Below, piece by piece: positions 24,249 through 33,443 of a DNA stretch of 64,000 bases. Where the stretch lies: the NCBI RefSeq assembly GCF_017104965.1, contig NZ_JAAGPR010000021.1:1-64000 (forward strand). Reading direction: 5' to 3'. Both the position numbers and the translations under genes were made by a program. The DNA is from Paraburkholderia sp. Ac-20340. GTDB taxonomy: Bacteria > Pseudomonadota > Gammaproteobacteria > Burkholderiales > Burkholderiaceae. Positions within the stretch are counted from its first letter, which is position 1, and the number at the start of each line of letters is the position of its first letter. Under the pieces are notes generated by a model, which worked only from the letters and a program-made list of their open reading frames with translations, was not told the DNA's origin and did no database searches.

Positions 24249-24650
24249 ATGGAAGAGGATCTCGAGCTGCCAAAAACCGGCCGCACCGCGATCTGGCTTG
24301 GGTTGGCCGGCGTGCCAGGCATCTGGCTCGCGCACCTTGCACTTTGCGTGACGCTCATTTCCAACGCCTGCGACGACTTCCAGCACAGCGGCGCCCTGCC
24401 CTGGCCACTGGTCGAGCGGATCGTGGCCGGCGCGTCCGCCGTTTCGATGATCGCTGCGGTCATCATCGCGATTGCGGCTTCGCGCGCCTGGCGGCTGATC
24501 GCTTCGCAGGTGCCGGGCAAGCGCAATCCCGCGCGCTTCATTGCCTGGTGTGGCGCGACGGCTGCCGTCGCTTTTACGGTCGGCCTCGCCTTTTCATCGT
24601 GTCTGTTGATCGTTGTGCCGATCGACCGGCTCTGCGCAACATTCCACTGA
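24249..24650 (+). CDS. Small integral membrane protein, unknown function
   Basis: A 133-residue protein with three predicted helices: AIWLGLAGVPGIWLAHLALCVTLI (about 12-36), then IVAGASAVSMIAAVIIAIAA and FIAWCGATAAVAFTVGLAFSSCLLIVV. The N terminus MEEDLELPKTGRTAIWLG recalls small proteins found near caa3-type cytochrome oxidase genes, but no oxidase gene is here, so this remains a guess. ATG 24249 is preferred over 24195 because AAAGGA lies at the right distance. It stands alone between two outer-membrane protein genes. Confidence 0.65.
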   Translation: MEEDLELPKTGRTAIWLGLAGVPGIWLAHLALCVTLISNACDDFQHSGALPWPLVERIVAGASAVSMIAAVIIAIAASRAWRLIASQVPGKRNPARFIAWCGATAAVAFTVGLAFSSCLLIVVPIDRLCATFH

Positions 24651-24822
24651 CGAATATCGGCTCTATGCGCGTGTTGAAAGGGTCGCACCGCCATTACATA
24701 AAGATTTCGATTTGCCGTGCGAAATGCCTGCATCTCGCTCAATTGACTTGCTCTCACCCCACGTAAAGTCACAGACGTCAGGAGGCCCATAGCGAGCGCT
24801 TTCTGATTTCAGGGAGAGAGCA

Positions 24823-25485
24823 GTGAAATCATTTAGTCATCCGATCTATGTTGGGCTGGTTGCCGTACTGGCGAGCGCGGCGATGGCGCAAGTACACGCG
24901 CAGGAAGTGTATGTCACGGGCGGTACGCTGGGCGCGGGCTTAGGCGGCGCGCTTAATCTGAGCCCGCACTTTGGCGTTCACGCCGATGCCGAAGGTTTTG
25001 GTCTGAGCCACACCGTCACGGTGGACGATAACCGCTACGACGGCCACTTGACGCTCGCCCAGGGCGGCACGTATCTGGATGTCTTTCCGTTCGCCTCCAG
25101 CGGCTTCCGCCTCACGGCCGGCGCGCTGTTCAACGGCGATTCCTTGAGCGCGAACCTTGCGCCGAATGCGCAGGGCAACTACGTGATTGGCGGGCAAACC
25201 GTGCCGGCGCTCGGTCCTTCGCCCACCGCAAAAGTGACGCTGCCGCACGTCATGCCGTATATCGGCATTGGTTACGGCCACAAGAAGCCCGCATTGGGTC
25301 TGGGCGTGTCGTTCGATCTGGGTGTGGCTTATGGCCGCCCGCGCGTGGACTATAACGTGCCGTCGGTCTACGACCCGTATGTCACGAATCAGGACATCCA
25401 GGACGAAGAGCAGAAGTTCACCGACAAGGTGACCCGCTACCACTGGTATCCGGTGGCGCAGGTCGCCCTGACCTATCGCTTCTAA
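24823..25485 (+). CDS. Outer-membrane beta-barrel protein, unknown specificity
   Basis: A 220-residue exported protein starting at GTG 24823 after AGGGAGAGAG. The signal peptide ends VHA|QE (about residue 27). The mature part has alternating strands (VYVTGGTLGAGLGGALNLS, FGVHADAEGFGLS), a conserved FRLTAGALFNGDSLS and PYIGIGYGHKK. It ends in aromatic-terminated VAQVALTYRF, the mark of a BamA-inserted barrel. Size suggests 8 strands, OmpW/OmpA-barrel-like. It is convergent with the galactanase gene (7 bases apart), so it is not in the galactan operon. Confidence 0.75.
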   Translation: MKSFSHPIYVGLVAVLASAAMAQVHAQEVYVTGGTLGAGLGGALNLSPHFGVHADAEGFGLSHTVTVDDNRYDGHLTLAQGGTYLDVFPFASSGFRLTAGALFNGDSLSANLAPNAQGNYVIGGQTVPALGPSPTAKVTLPHVMPYIGIGYGHKKPALGLGVSFDLGVAYGRPRVDYNVPSVYDPYVTNQDIQDEEQKFTDKVTRYHWYPVAQVALTYRF

Positions 25486-25492
25486 AGCACTT

Positions 25493-26647
25493 TTAGCGCT
25501 TCTTGAACACGTCGATGGACGACAACGCGTGACCGTGGAAATCGAATAGCGTGTTGTTGTCCCACTGATCGCCGACGCCTACTTTCCAGCCCACATTCGG
25601 CGTGGGAATCCATTCGGGTTCCCACCAGAACACGCCTTTGCCGCGCCCGTTGGGAATACTCTTCACCACGTTCGTGAGCGCGGCGAAGAACTGCGCCTGA
25701 CCTTCGGGCGTGGGCGGATAACCGAGCGTGCCGGTATTGGTCATTGCGTTGGGTTCGGAATCGCCGTCGCTCGTGGTCCACGGATACGCGGTCTCGACAA
25801 CGAAAATATCCTTGCCGTAGCGCGTGGCCAGATCGTTGGCGTTGTTCTGCAGGTCGTCGAGCGAGCCCTGCCACTGCGGATAATACGAAAGCCCGATCAG
25901 ATCGAAATTCACGCCGCGCTGCACCGCGCTGTCGAACCACCAGCGGCTTTTGGCATTGTCGCCGCCGCTATCGATATGCAGCATGTGCTGGATCTTCGGA
26001 TCGACGGATTTGACCGCATCGTGCGCGGTCTTGAGCAGCGTCGCGAGATTGTCCCACTGGTCGTATTTGCCGAGCGGCCAGAGCATGCCACCCGTAATCT
26101 CGTTGCCCGTCTGCACCCATTCGGGACGCACGCCCTCTTCGCGCAGCATGTGCAATACACTCGTGGTGTAGTCGGAGAGCAAGGCGCAGGTCTGTGCGAG
26201 GTCTTTTCCCGCCCATGCATGCGGCGGATACTGCTTGCCGGGATCGGCCCACCAGTCACTGTAGTGGAAGTCGATCAGCACGCGCAGGCCTAATTCCGCG
26301 GCACGGCGCGCGAGTACGCGCACATGCTTCGCATTGTTGTAGCCTGTAGCGGGGCTTTGATTCGCCGGGAAATAGTCAGGATTGCCAGGGTCATTCCAGA
26401 CTTTAATGCGAATCGCGTCCAACCCGTGATGCCGGAAAATGCGCAGGCAGTCTTCGGCTTTACCGTGATCGTAAAAGCGTGCGCCGTTCGCCTCCAGTTC
26501 CAGCAGAGTCGATAAATCCGCGCCCATTGTCAGGCGTTGATCGTTGCCGCGCGTTTCGCCCGTTAGCGCCGAAGCCGCAAACGATGGGGCCGCACCTGAT
26601 GCAAGCGCAGTGCAGGCCAGCCAGGACAGCATCTCTCTTCTTTTCAT
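25493..26647 (-). CDS. ganB: Arabinogalactan endo-beta-1,4-galactanase (GH53)
   Basis: A 384-residue exported glycoside hydrolase family 53 enzyme that cuts the beta-1,4-galactan backbone of pectin side chains. The N terminus MKRREMLSWLACTALASGA has a signal sequence with paired arginines, possibly Tat. Mature motifs: GADLSTLLELEANGARFYD, IRIKVWNDPGNP, DFHYSDWWADPGKQ, the acid/base in VQTGNEITGGMLWP and the nucleophile Glu in FVVETAYPW. Start ATG 26647 with GGAGGAG. Last gene of the galactan operon; it would make short oligosaccharides for the ABC importer. The symbol is by analogy to Bacillus ganB. Confidence 0.92.
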   Translation of the reverse strand: MKRREMLSWLACTALASGAAPSFAASALTGETRGNDQRLTMGADLSTLLELEANGARFYDHGKAEDCLRIFRHHGLDAIRIKVWNDPGNPDYFPANQSPATGYNNAKHVRVLARRAAELGLRVLIDFHYSDWWADPGKQYPPHAWAGKDLAQTCALLSDYTTSVLHMLREEGVRPEWVQTGNEITGGMLWPLGKYDQWDNLATLLKTAHDAVKSVDPKIQHMLHIDSGGDNAKSRWWFDSAVQRGVNFDLIGLSYYPQWQGSLDDLQNNANDLATRYGKDIFVVETAYPWTTSDGDSEPNAMTNTGTLGYPPTPEGQAQFFAALTNVVKSIPNGRGKGVFWWEPEWIPTPNVGWKVGVGDQWDNNTLFDFHGHALSSIDVFKKR

Positions 26648-26716
26648 CTGTGCTCCTCCATGGTAATCGGCGGACCGCTTTGACGCGGCCCGCAACGCTT
26701 ATAGCTTTTAATCGGC

Positions 26717-28684
26717 TTATTGCGGATCGCGCCAGGCACATACGTCGCCGGTTCCCAGCGATGCCTCTCCCAGCACGAATTGCGCATTGGCGGGCGCAGG
26801 CGCCAGTGCGCGTGTATCGCCGAAATTAAATGCGAAAGTCAGGCCGCCGCGTTTCGCGAGGCGCACGCCTTCCGGCAGCGTTTGCAACGTCACGCCCGCT
26901 GCGCGTGCCGCGTCGCCGAGGACTGTGCGATGCAGATCGTGCGTCAGCCACGCCGCCAGATATCGGACGCGCCCGTGCGTGAGCAATGCGGGCCAGCCAT
27001 CGGCGAATTCGGCTTCGATGCGCGTGTCGTCGTTCGCACGCACGTGCTCGCGCCAGTGCAACGCCGTGCCATGCGCATCGCCCACGCTCAGTGCCGGGGC
27101 AAGCGTCGGGCGCAGCGACTCGACTTCCAGCACCTGAAGCGGCAACACGCGCTGCAGCAGGCCAGGCGGGAGCGCGCCGGGAATCGCGAAGTTATCGGTC
27201 TTGGAACCGCTGCGCGGGCCGAACACCCATTGCGCGTCGCTATGCTCGATCTTCGCGATAAACGCATCGTCGATCACAGCCAGCGACGGCACCACGACAA
27301 GCCGATACGCGGAGAGATCCGCATGCCGCGATACGATATCGACATCGACACCCTGCTCGCGCAACGCACGGTAGTAGTCGAATGCAAGCGTCTGATAATC
27401 GAATCCCGTGCCGTGTCGCTGGATTTCGAACATCCATTGCGTTTCGTAATCGAAGACCAGCGCGACGCTCGCCCGCGCGGGCGCCGCAAGCGTGCGCAAC
27501 GCCTCGCTCTGCGCGATCTCCTGCGCCGCGCGCGCGACTTCCTTGCCGCCCGGCGAAAGCTCGTTGTTCGGCAGATTCAAACCCGAATGCATCTGCTCCT
27601 GCGCATACGGGCATTGGCGCCAACGGAAGTACGAAACGAGTTCCGCGCCGTGTGCAAAGGCCTCAAAGGCCCACAAACGCACCATGCCGGGCGCGGGCAC
27701 CGGATTCCACGGCGCCCAGTTCACCGGCCCGGCCTGCTGCTCCATGACCCAGAAACGTCCCGCGCCGATGGCGCGATAACGGTCGTGATCGAACGCCGAA
27801 ACATCGGGATGCGCGGTGCGTGCGTAACGGGCTTTATCGGCTTCGGGCAGACCGATCACTTCCGTACGCGCGATCGGATAGCTGTCCCACGTCGCGACGT
27901 CGATGGCTTTATCCGCAGCGAAGCGGTAATGATCGAAAGTCGTGAAGAAGCCCATGAAGTTGTGCAGCACGTCCACGCCGGGCGCGTAACGGCGCAGCAC
28001 ATCGGCCTGCTCACGGTGAAAGCTCGCCACTTCGTCGGACATATAGCGGCGGAAGTCCAGCAGATGCGAGGGATTTGCGTCGGTAGGCGTGAGCATGGGC
28101 AGGCCGATCGATTCGAACGACGGATACTCCATGCTCCAGAACACATTGCCCCACGCGTCATTGAGCGCGTCGACGGTTTGATAGCGCTGTTGCAGCCATT
28201 CCTGAAAGCGGATCTGCGCGGCCGCCGAATAGCTGGGCACGGTATCGTGACAGCCGAGTTCGTTATCGGTCTGCCAGGCGACGACAGCCGGATGCTTGCC
28301 GTAGCGCTGCGCCATGACTTCGGTAATTCGTACGCATTCCTGACGATAAGACTCACTGGCAATATCGTAGTGGCGGCGCGAGCCGTAATTCCAGCGTGTG
28401 CCGTCGGCGCGCACCGGCAGCATGTCCGGATCGCGCTCGACCAGCCATTTTGGCGGCGACGCCGTAGGCGTGCCCAGCACGACCTTCAGTCCTTGCGCGG
28501 CCAGCGTGGCGATCGCATCGTCGAGCCATGCCCAGTCAAATTCGCCGGCGCGCGGTTCCATGCGGCTCCATGCGAACTCGGCGATACGCACGTGCGAGAT
28601 GCCCAGTTCGGCCATGCGGCGCGCGTCGTCGGCCCACATCGTTCGCGGCCATTGTTCGGGGTAATAGCAGACACCGATTTGCAT
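26717..28684 (-). CDS. ganA: Beta-galactosidase, GH42
   Basis: A 655-residue glycoside hydrolase family 42 enzyme. N-terminal IGVCYYPEQWPRTMWADD and MAELGISHVRIAEFAWSRME are typical. The acid/base lies in WQTDNELGCHDT, and the nucleophile region reads FWVMEQQAGPVNW. C-terminal domains follow (trimerisation, then a small beta domain ending LAFNFGD-like). There is no signal peptide, so it acts in the cytoplasm on imported galacto-oligosaccharides, releasing galactose. It lies between the permease gene (73 bases upstream) and the endo-galactanase. Confidence 0.93.
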   Translation of the reverse strand: MQIGVCYYPEQWPRTMWADDARRMAELGISHVRIAEFAWSRMEPRAGEFDWAWLDDAIATLAAQGLKVVLGTPTASPPKWLVERDPDMLPVRADGTRWNYGSRRHYDIASESYRQECVRITEVMAQRYGKHPAVVAWQTDNELGCHDTVPSYSAAAQIRFQEWLQQRYQTVDALNDAWGNVFWSMEYPSFESIGLPMLTPTDANPSHLLDFRRYMSDEVASFHREQADVLRRYAPGVDVLHNFMGFFTTFDHYRFAADKAIDVATWDSYPIARTEVIGLPEADKARYARTAHPDVSAFDHDRYRAIGAGRFWVMEQQAGPVNWAPWNPVPAPGMVRLWAFEAFAHGAELVSYFRWRQCPYAQEQMHSGLNLPNNELSPGGKEVARAAQEIAQSEALRTLAAPARASVALVFDYETQWMFEIQRHGTGFDYQTLAFDYYRALREQGVDVDIVSRHADLSAYRLVVVPSLAVIDDAFIAKIEHSDAQWVFGPRSGSKTDNFAIPGALPPGLLQRVLPLQVLEVESLRPTLAPALSVGDAHGTALHWREHVRANDDTRIEAEFADGWPALLTHGRVRYLAAWLTHDLHRTVLGDAARAAGVTLQTLPEGVRLAKRGGLTFAFNFGDTRALAPAPANAQFVLGEASLGTGDVCAWRDPQ

Positions 28685-28757
28685 GAGTGAAAACCCGGTT
28701 CGAATAAACGGTAGAGAGGAAAAAGGACCTTCGGCATTCGCAATGCCGGACAGGAAA

Positions 28758-29609
28758 TCAGCCCTTGCTGGCGCCGAAGGTCAGTCCCGCGACAAAGTGT
28801 TTTTGCATGGCGAAGAACATCAGCACGGAAGGCAGCGCCGCGAGCACCGAGCCCGCTGCCACCAGATTCCACGCCGTGGTCCACTGCCCTTTGAGGGCGG
28901 CCACGCCTACGGTGATGGGCGCCGCATCGTCGCCCTGCGTGAGGCAGAGCGCCCAGAAATAGTCGTTCCAGACAAACGTAAAGACGAGAATGCCCAGCGC
29001 CGCAAGCGCCGGTCGCACGAGCGGCATGACGATGCGCCAGTAAATCGTCCATTCGCTCGCGCCTTCCACACGCGCGGCTTCGATCAATTCGAACGGCAAC
29101 TGCTTGATGAAATTGCGCAGAAACAGCGTGCAAAAGCCGGTCTGAAACGAGACGTGAAAGATAATCAGCGCCCAGACGGTGTTGTAGAGTCCCACGCGCA
29201 GCGCCATATCGCGTACCGGAATCATGAGGATCTGGATCGGCACGAAATTACCGGCGACGAATGCGAACAGCACCGCGGTATTGCCGCGAAAGCGATACGT
29301 CGATAAAGCGAAACCCGCCATCGAAGCCAGCGCGATCGCACCAATGACCGAAGGCACGGTGATCAGCACGCTATTGGCGAAGTAATGCAGCATGGGCGTC
29401 TGCGTAAGCGCCGCGCCATAGTTGTCCAGCAGCGCGAAATGCTTCGGCCAGCCCCAGTAATCGCCTTGCTGCAATTCTTCGGTCGAACGGATCGAGGTGA
29501 TCAGCACAGCGAGCATCGGCAGCAGCCAGATGAAGAGTGCAATCGGCAACGAGATCTTGTAGAGCGTGCGATTCGCGGGTTTCCAGCGGTCGACGGGAAG
29601 CGGATACAT
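28758..29609 (-). CDS. ganQ: Sugar ABC transporter permease, MalG type
   Basis: A 283-residue inner-membrane permease with six helices. The EAA loop is EAARVEGASEWTIYWRIVMPLVRP, the contact site for the ATPase. MalG-type layout is shown by IALFIWLLPMLAVLITSIRS at the N terminus and LAALPSVLMFFAMQKHFVAGLTFGASKG at the C terminus. It follows the MalF-type permease by 18 bases. In context it imports galacto-oligosaccharides. Gene name by analogy with Bacillus ganSPQ. Confidence 0.9.
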   Translation of the reverse strand: MYPLPVDRWKPANRTLYKISLPIALFIWLLPMLAVLITSIRSTEELQQGDYWGWPKHFALLDNYGAALTQTPMLHYFANSVLITVPSVIGAIALASMAGFALSTYRFRGNTAVLFAFVAGNFVPIQILMIPVRDMALRVGLYNTVWALIIFHVSFQTGFCTLFLRNFIKQLPFELIEAARVEGASEWTIYWRIVMPLVRPALAALGILVFTFVWNDYFWALCLTQGDDAAPITVGVAALKGQWTTAWNLVAAGSVLAALPSVLMFFAMQKHFVAGLTFGASKG

Positions 29610-29627
29610 GCGGAAACTCCCTTGTTT

Positions 29628-30533
29628 TCAGCGTTCTTCGCGCAGCATGCGGCGCAGATGGAACACGATATAGACGAGCATGATGGCGAACAGCACCACG
29701 GCAATCGAAGCGGAATAGCCTTCGCGGTAATACTTGATCGCCTGGTCGTACATGTAGTACGCGAGCACGGTGGAGCTATCGAACGGGCCGCCGCCACTCA
29801 TCACGGCGATCAGGTCGAAGCTGCGCAGCGCGCCAATCACCGTCAGCACGATCGCCATAAACGTCACGGGGCGCAGTTGCGGCAGGATCACGTGCCAGAA
29901 AAGCTTGATGCCCTTTGCGCCTTCCATGCGCGCGGCTTCGACGATTTCCGCGTTGATCGACGTGAGACCGGTGAGGTACAGCACCATGCAGAACGGCGTC
30001 TGCGGCCAGAGTGCGGCGAAGATAATGCCGAACGTGACGAGTTTGGGGTCACCCAGCACGGGCACGCCATGACCCAGAATCAGCCGCAGCAGGCCGAAGG
30101 TGGGATCGTAAAACCACGAGAACACCAGCCCCACCACCACGCCCGACAACACGAACGGCGCGAAAAACAAGGACTTGACGATGCGAATGCCGCCCACGCG
30201 CTGATTCAGATAAAGCGCGAACATCAGGCCGACCGGCGGCGCCAGCAGAAACAGCACGAGCCACAGCAGGTTGTTCTTGAGCGCCGTATAAAACGTATCG
30301 GTCTGGAACAGTTCGACATAATTCGCGAGACCGACAAACGTCTTCTCGGTCATGCCGTCCCAGTTATAAAAGCTCAATGCAATGCTATTGACGATCGGAT
30401 AAAGCACGCAGAGCGTGAACAGCGCGCAGCCGGGCAGCAGAAACCAGAGCGCCGCGCGGTTTTGCTGCCGGCGCACCGTTGAAGTGCGCTGCGTGCGCGC
30501 CGTGCCAAGCGGACGCGCGACGGTATCGGACAT
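29628..30533 (-). CDS. ganP: Sugar ABC transporter permease, MalF type
   Basis: A 301-residue permease. After a basic cytoplasmic N terminus (RTQRTSTVRRQQNRAALWF) it has six helices and the EAA loop EAARMEGAKGIKLFWHVILPQLRP. GGPFDSSTVLAYYMYDQAI near the C terminus is typical of the CUT1 family. It partners with the MalG-type subunit encoded next. The spacing to the binding-protein gene is 103 bases, which includes a ribosome site but no clear terminator, so the operon continues. Confidence 0.9.
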   Translation of the reverse strand: MSDTVARPLGTARTQRTSTVRRQQNRAALWFLLPGCALFTLCVLYPIVNSIALSFYNWDGMTEKTFVGLANYVELFQTDTFYTALKNNLLWLVLFLLAPPVGLMFALYLNQRVGGIRIVKSLFFAPFVLSGVVVGLVFSWFYDPTFGLLRLILGHGVPVLGDPKLVTFGIIFAALWPQTPFCMVLYLTGLTSINAEIVEAARMEGAKGIKLFWHVILPQLRPVTFMAIVLTVIGALRSFDLIAVMSGGGPFDSSTVLAYYMYDQAIKYYREGYSASIAVVLFAIMLVYIVFHLRRMLREER

Positions 30534-30636
30534 GGTGAGGCCTCGCCTGATATTTCGGATGACGAATTACATGAAACGCTTGCCGTACTTCATGGGCCGG
30601 CGGCGCTGCGCCACCGGCCCTCACAACATGCGCGCT

Positions 30637-31908
30637 TTACTTGTGATAGATGCGCTGACGCGTCGTTTCCAGACGCGCGAGCAAGGCGTCGATCTGCGAC
30701 GGATCGCTATAGAACTGCTGCATCGCCTTCATGCCTTCGTCGGCCATTTCCTTCTGCATGTCGCGGTCGTAGAACTGCGCAATGCCGCCGCGCGTATTGG
30801 CGAGCGTCTGGAAGCCCACCTTCGAGATGGCGTCTTCGGGTTCGGCGGCCTTGTTATTAGACGGCAACTGGCCCCAGCCGTGTGCGAGATCGGCATTGAT
30901 CTGTGGCGTTTCCATGAAGGCCAGCAGGCGGCGCGCGTCGGTCTTGTTCTTCGCCTTGGCAGGGATCAGCAGCACGTTGACGGGACCGTCTTCGGCGGTC
31001 GGCACATTGGCGTCGATCACCGGGAAGCGGAAGAAGCCCACGTCCTGCTTCATCGTCGCCGGGAAGCTGGCCGAGAAGAACGTGCCCATCAGCATCATCG
31101 CGGCCTTGCCGTTGACGAGCACCGGCGCAATCGAATCGACGTCATAGGACAGCGCGTTGTCCATGAAGTAATGGTTGTCGATCAGCGTTTTCCAGGCCGT
31201 GAATACCTTTTTCACGCGCGGGTCGGTATACGGAATTTCGCCGGCCATCAATTGCTGGTGGAAAGCGTTGCCGTTGATGCGCAGGTCGAGATAGTCGAAC
31301 CACGCGGCCAGCGTCCAGCTATCGCGCGCGGCCACGGCGATCGGCTGCACGCCGCTGGCCTTGAGCTTCTTGCAGGCGTCGAGGAATTCGTCCCAGGTTT
31401 TCGGCTCGGCTTTCACGCCCGCCTTCTGGAACAGATCCTTGCGATAGAAAAAGCCGTAAGCGTCATAGCCCAGCGGCGCAGCGTACTGCTTGCCCTTATA
31501 AGTGGACGCTTCTTTTACCGATGCATACTGCTCGTTCCAGCCGTTCCTGGCCCAATCGCCAGACAGGTCTTCCAGCAAGCCGCGCTGCGCATAGTAGGCC
31601 ATGCGTTCGCCGTCGTGCCACGACACCACATCGGGCGGATCGGTCGCCAGCCAGCCGCTCATCTGCACCTTGTAGGCTTCTTCAGTTACATAGGAAACCT
31701 TAAGATCGACATCCGGGTTGGCTTTCTTGAACTTGTCGAAGGCATCCTGCCAGGTCGCGCGCTGATTACCGCGCGCCGAAACGTTGACAGTGAGCGTGCC
31801 GGCATCGGCCGCGCCGCTCGCGAGTGTGGCGGCCACAAGCGCCACGGCGGCAGTGGCGCGAGCCAATGTTCCGAGCGTGCCGGAACGGCGGAAGCGTTGA
31901 GCGAACAT
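30637..31908 (-). CDS. ganS: Sugar ABC transporter substrate-binding protein
   Basis: A 423-residue periplasmic binding protein of the CUT1 class. The signal peptide is MFAQRFRRSGTLG... ending at GAADA|GT (about residue 36). Mature motifs: ATWQDAFDKFKKANPDVDLK, PPDVVSWHDGERMAYYAQRG, YDAYGFFYRKDLFQKAGV and KAAMMLMGTFFSASFP. Start ATG 31908 has AAGGAGAC before it; the frame stays open for 113 codons upstream, but those are antisense to the ATPase region. It would capture galacto-oligosaccharides for the two permeases. Confidence 0.92.
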   Translation of the reverse strand: MFAQRFRRSGTLGTLARATAAVALVAATLASGAADAGTLTVNVSARGNQRATWQDAFDKFKKANPDVDLKVSYVTEEAYKVQMSGWLATDPPDVVSWHDGERMAYYAQRGLLEDLSGDWARNGWNEQYASVKEASTYKGKQYAAPLGYDAYGFFYRKDLFQKAGVKAEPKTWDEFLDACKKLKASGVQPIAVAARDSWTLAAWFDYLDLRINGNAFHQQLMAGEIPYTDPRVKKVFTAWKTLIDNHYFMDNALSYDVDSIAPVLVNGKAAMMLMGTFFSASFPATMKQDVGFFRFPVIDANVPTAEDGPVNVLLIPAKAKNKTDARRLLAFMETPQINADLAHGWGQLPSNNKAAEPEDAISKVGFQTLANTRGGIAQFYDRDMQKEMADEGMKAMQQFYSDPSQIDALLARLETTRQRIYHK

Positions 31909-32002
31909 CTGGTGTCTCCTTGGTTTGTCTTGCAAGGTGAATGACCCGCTCTGGCGGCGGGGTATGGCTGATCGGTTGCTAGGCGAGTTGCTACCCGATA
32001 CC

Positions 32003-33163
32003 TCAGGCCAGCGCCACGGAAGCGAGGGCCGGTTTTGCTGCGAGCGCGGGCGACGCAAGGCGGCGGCGCGCCACGCCTGCTTCGTCGAACAGATGGCAGG
32101 CATCGGCGGGCACGCGCACACGCAGGCGCTCGCCAACGCCCACGGGCGTATCGCCGGGCGCTTTCGCCACCAGCGTGCCGGACGCGTGATCGGCGTGCAG
32201 ATAGCTGTGCTCGCCCAGACGCTCAGCCAGGACAGTTGTGCACGCAACCGATTGATCGTCGCCGTCCAGCCGCAGATGTTCCGGCCGCACGCCCAGCGTC
32301 ACGCGCTGGCCGCGTTGCAGGCCGCGCCCATCGACGCCGGCCAGCAGCGTTTCGCCGCCAGTGAGCGTCACGCGCACGCCGCCCTCTTCCACAGCATCCA
32401 CCTGCGCGTCGATAAGATTCATGCGCGGCGAGCCGATAAAACCCGCCACAAACAGCGACTTGGGATGGTGATAAAGCTCCAGCGGCGCACCGCTTTGCGC
32501 CACGCTGCCGTGCTTTTCCATTTCGGCGCCGGCGTGCAGCAGTACGATGCGATCGGCCAGCGTCATCGCTTCGACCTGATCGTGCGTGACATACACCACG
32601 CTCGCGTTTTCGAAGCGTTGATGCAGGCGTGCGATCTCCACCCGCGTATGACTACGCAGCGCGGCATCGAGATTGGACAGCGGTTCGTCGAACAGAAACA
32701 CGCCTGGCTCGCGCACGATCGCGCGGCCAATGGCGACGCGCTGGCGCTGGCCGCCCGAAAGCGCCTTGGGATGACGATCGAGCAGCGCCTCCAGTTGCAG
32801 GCTGCGCGCGGCATCGCGCACACGGCGCTCCACTTCGGCCTTGGGCACTTTGGCGATCTTCAGGCCGAACGCCATGTTCTCGAACACGGTCATGTGCGGG
32901 AACAGCGCGTAGCTCTGAAACACCATCGCCACGCCGCGCTCGGCCGCGGGCACGTCGTTGACGAGGCGATTGCCGATGCGCAGCTCGCCGTCGCTGAGTT
33001 CTTCGAGACCCGCGATCATGCGCAGCAGCGTGGACTTCCCGCAGCCCGACGGGCCCAGGAACACGCAGAATTCGTGATGGCCGATGTCGAGATCGACGCG
33101 CCGGATCACGGGCGGATGATCGCCGTACTGCTTGCCGACGTTCGACAACTGGATCGTTGCCAT
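32003..33163 (-). CDS. Sugar ABC transporter ATP-binding protein (MalK/UgpC type)
   Basis: A 386-residue ATPase. Walker A is GPSGCGKSTLL, the Q-loop is MVFQSYALFPHM, the signature is LSGGQRQRVAIGRAI, Walker B is VFLFDEPLSNLD and the switch His is in VTHDQVEAM. A C-terminal TOBE/MalK-like domain (NLIDAQVDAV, LGVRPEHLRL) follows. Encoded first in the galactan operon, which is unusual only in that GAN clusters often use a shared ATPase elsewhere. The promoter lies at about 33190-33270 with two palindromic operators. Confidence 0.93.
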   Translation of the reverse strand: MATIQLSNVGKQYGDHPPVIRRVDLDIGHHEFCVFLGPSGCGKSTLLRMIAGLEELSDGELRIGNRLVNDVPAAERGVAMVFQSYALFPHMTVFENMAFGLKIAKVPKAEVERRVRDAARSLQLEALLDRHPKALSGGQRQRVAIGRAIVREPGVFLFDEPLSNLDAALRSHTRVEIARLHQRFENASVVYVTHDQVEAMTLADRIVLLHAGAEMEKHGSVAQSGAPLELYHHPKSLFVAGFIGSPRMNLIDAQVDAVEEGGVRVTLTGGETLLAGVDGRGLQRGQRVTLGVRPEHLRLDGDDQSVACTTVLAERLGEHSYLHADHASGTLVAKAPGDTPVGVGERLRVRVPADACHLFDEAGVARRRLASPALAAKPALASVALA

Positions 33164-33197
33164 GGATGTGTCTCCTCCGTTTTTCCGGATTCTTCAG

Positions 33198-33213
33198 ATT
33201 TAAGCGCTTAAAT
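33198..33213. promoter_or_regulatory. Operator O1 of the galactan operon
   Basis: ATTTAAGCGCTTAAAT is a perfect 16-base palindrome with a central CG, typical of LacI-family sites. Read leftwards it overlaps TAGAAT, a likely -10, so binding would block the operon promoter that drives the ATPase gene (start 33163). Confidence 0.85.
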
Positions 33214-33253
33214 TCTACGCGATAAATTTAGCCGAGGGGCTTGTGCAACGGCG

Positions 33254-33269
33254 ATTTAACCGCTTAAAT
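33254..33269. promoter_or_regulatory. Operator O2, overlapping the lacI-type promoter
   Basis: ATTTAACCGCTTAAAT matches O1 with one change. O1 and O2 centres are 56 bases apart. TTGTGC (33241-33246) and TTAAAT (33264-33269), 17 bases apart, form a plausible promoter for the divergent regulator, so O2 would give autorepression and, with O1, possible looping. Confidence 0.75.
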
Positions 33270-33443
33270 TTCTGGGCGGCACAACCGCGTGCAAATCGCT
33301 TCCCGGCTTGGTGTGGGTGAAAATTATCAAATCCCCGCCAGGCTTTGCAACATTTGAATCGCTTTCCCTGAATGTGGGAAAAGTCACGAAAAGCCCGTTA
33401 ATCCCCCGGGTAAACGCCTAAAAAGCGCTAAAAAAGGCAGGAC

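Noticed and set aside
26720..28690. A 656-codon open frame on the + strand
   Set aside because: It mirrors the GH42 gene exactly, has no domain or ribosome site, and its composition is typical of antisense frames.
30415..31944. A 509-codon frame on the + strand over the sugar-binding protein
   Set aside because: His/Arg-rich antisense frame; the opposite strand encodes a full binding protein with a signal peptide.
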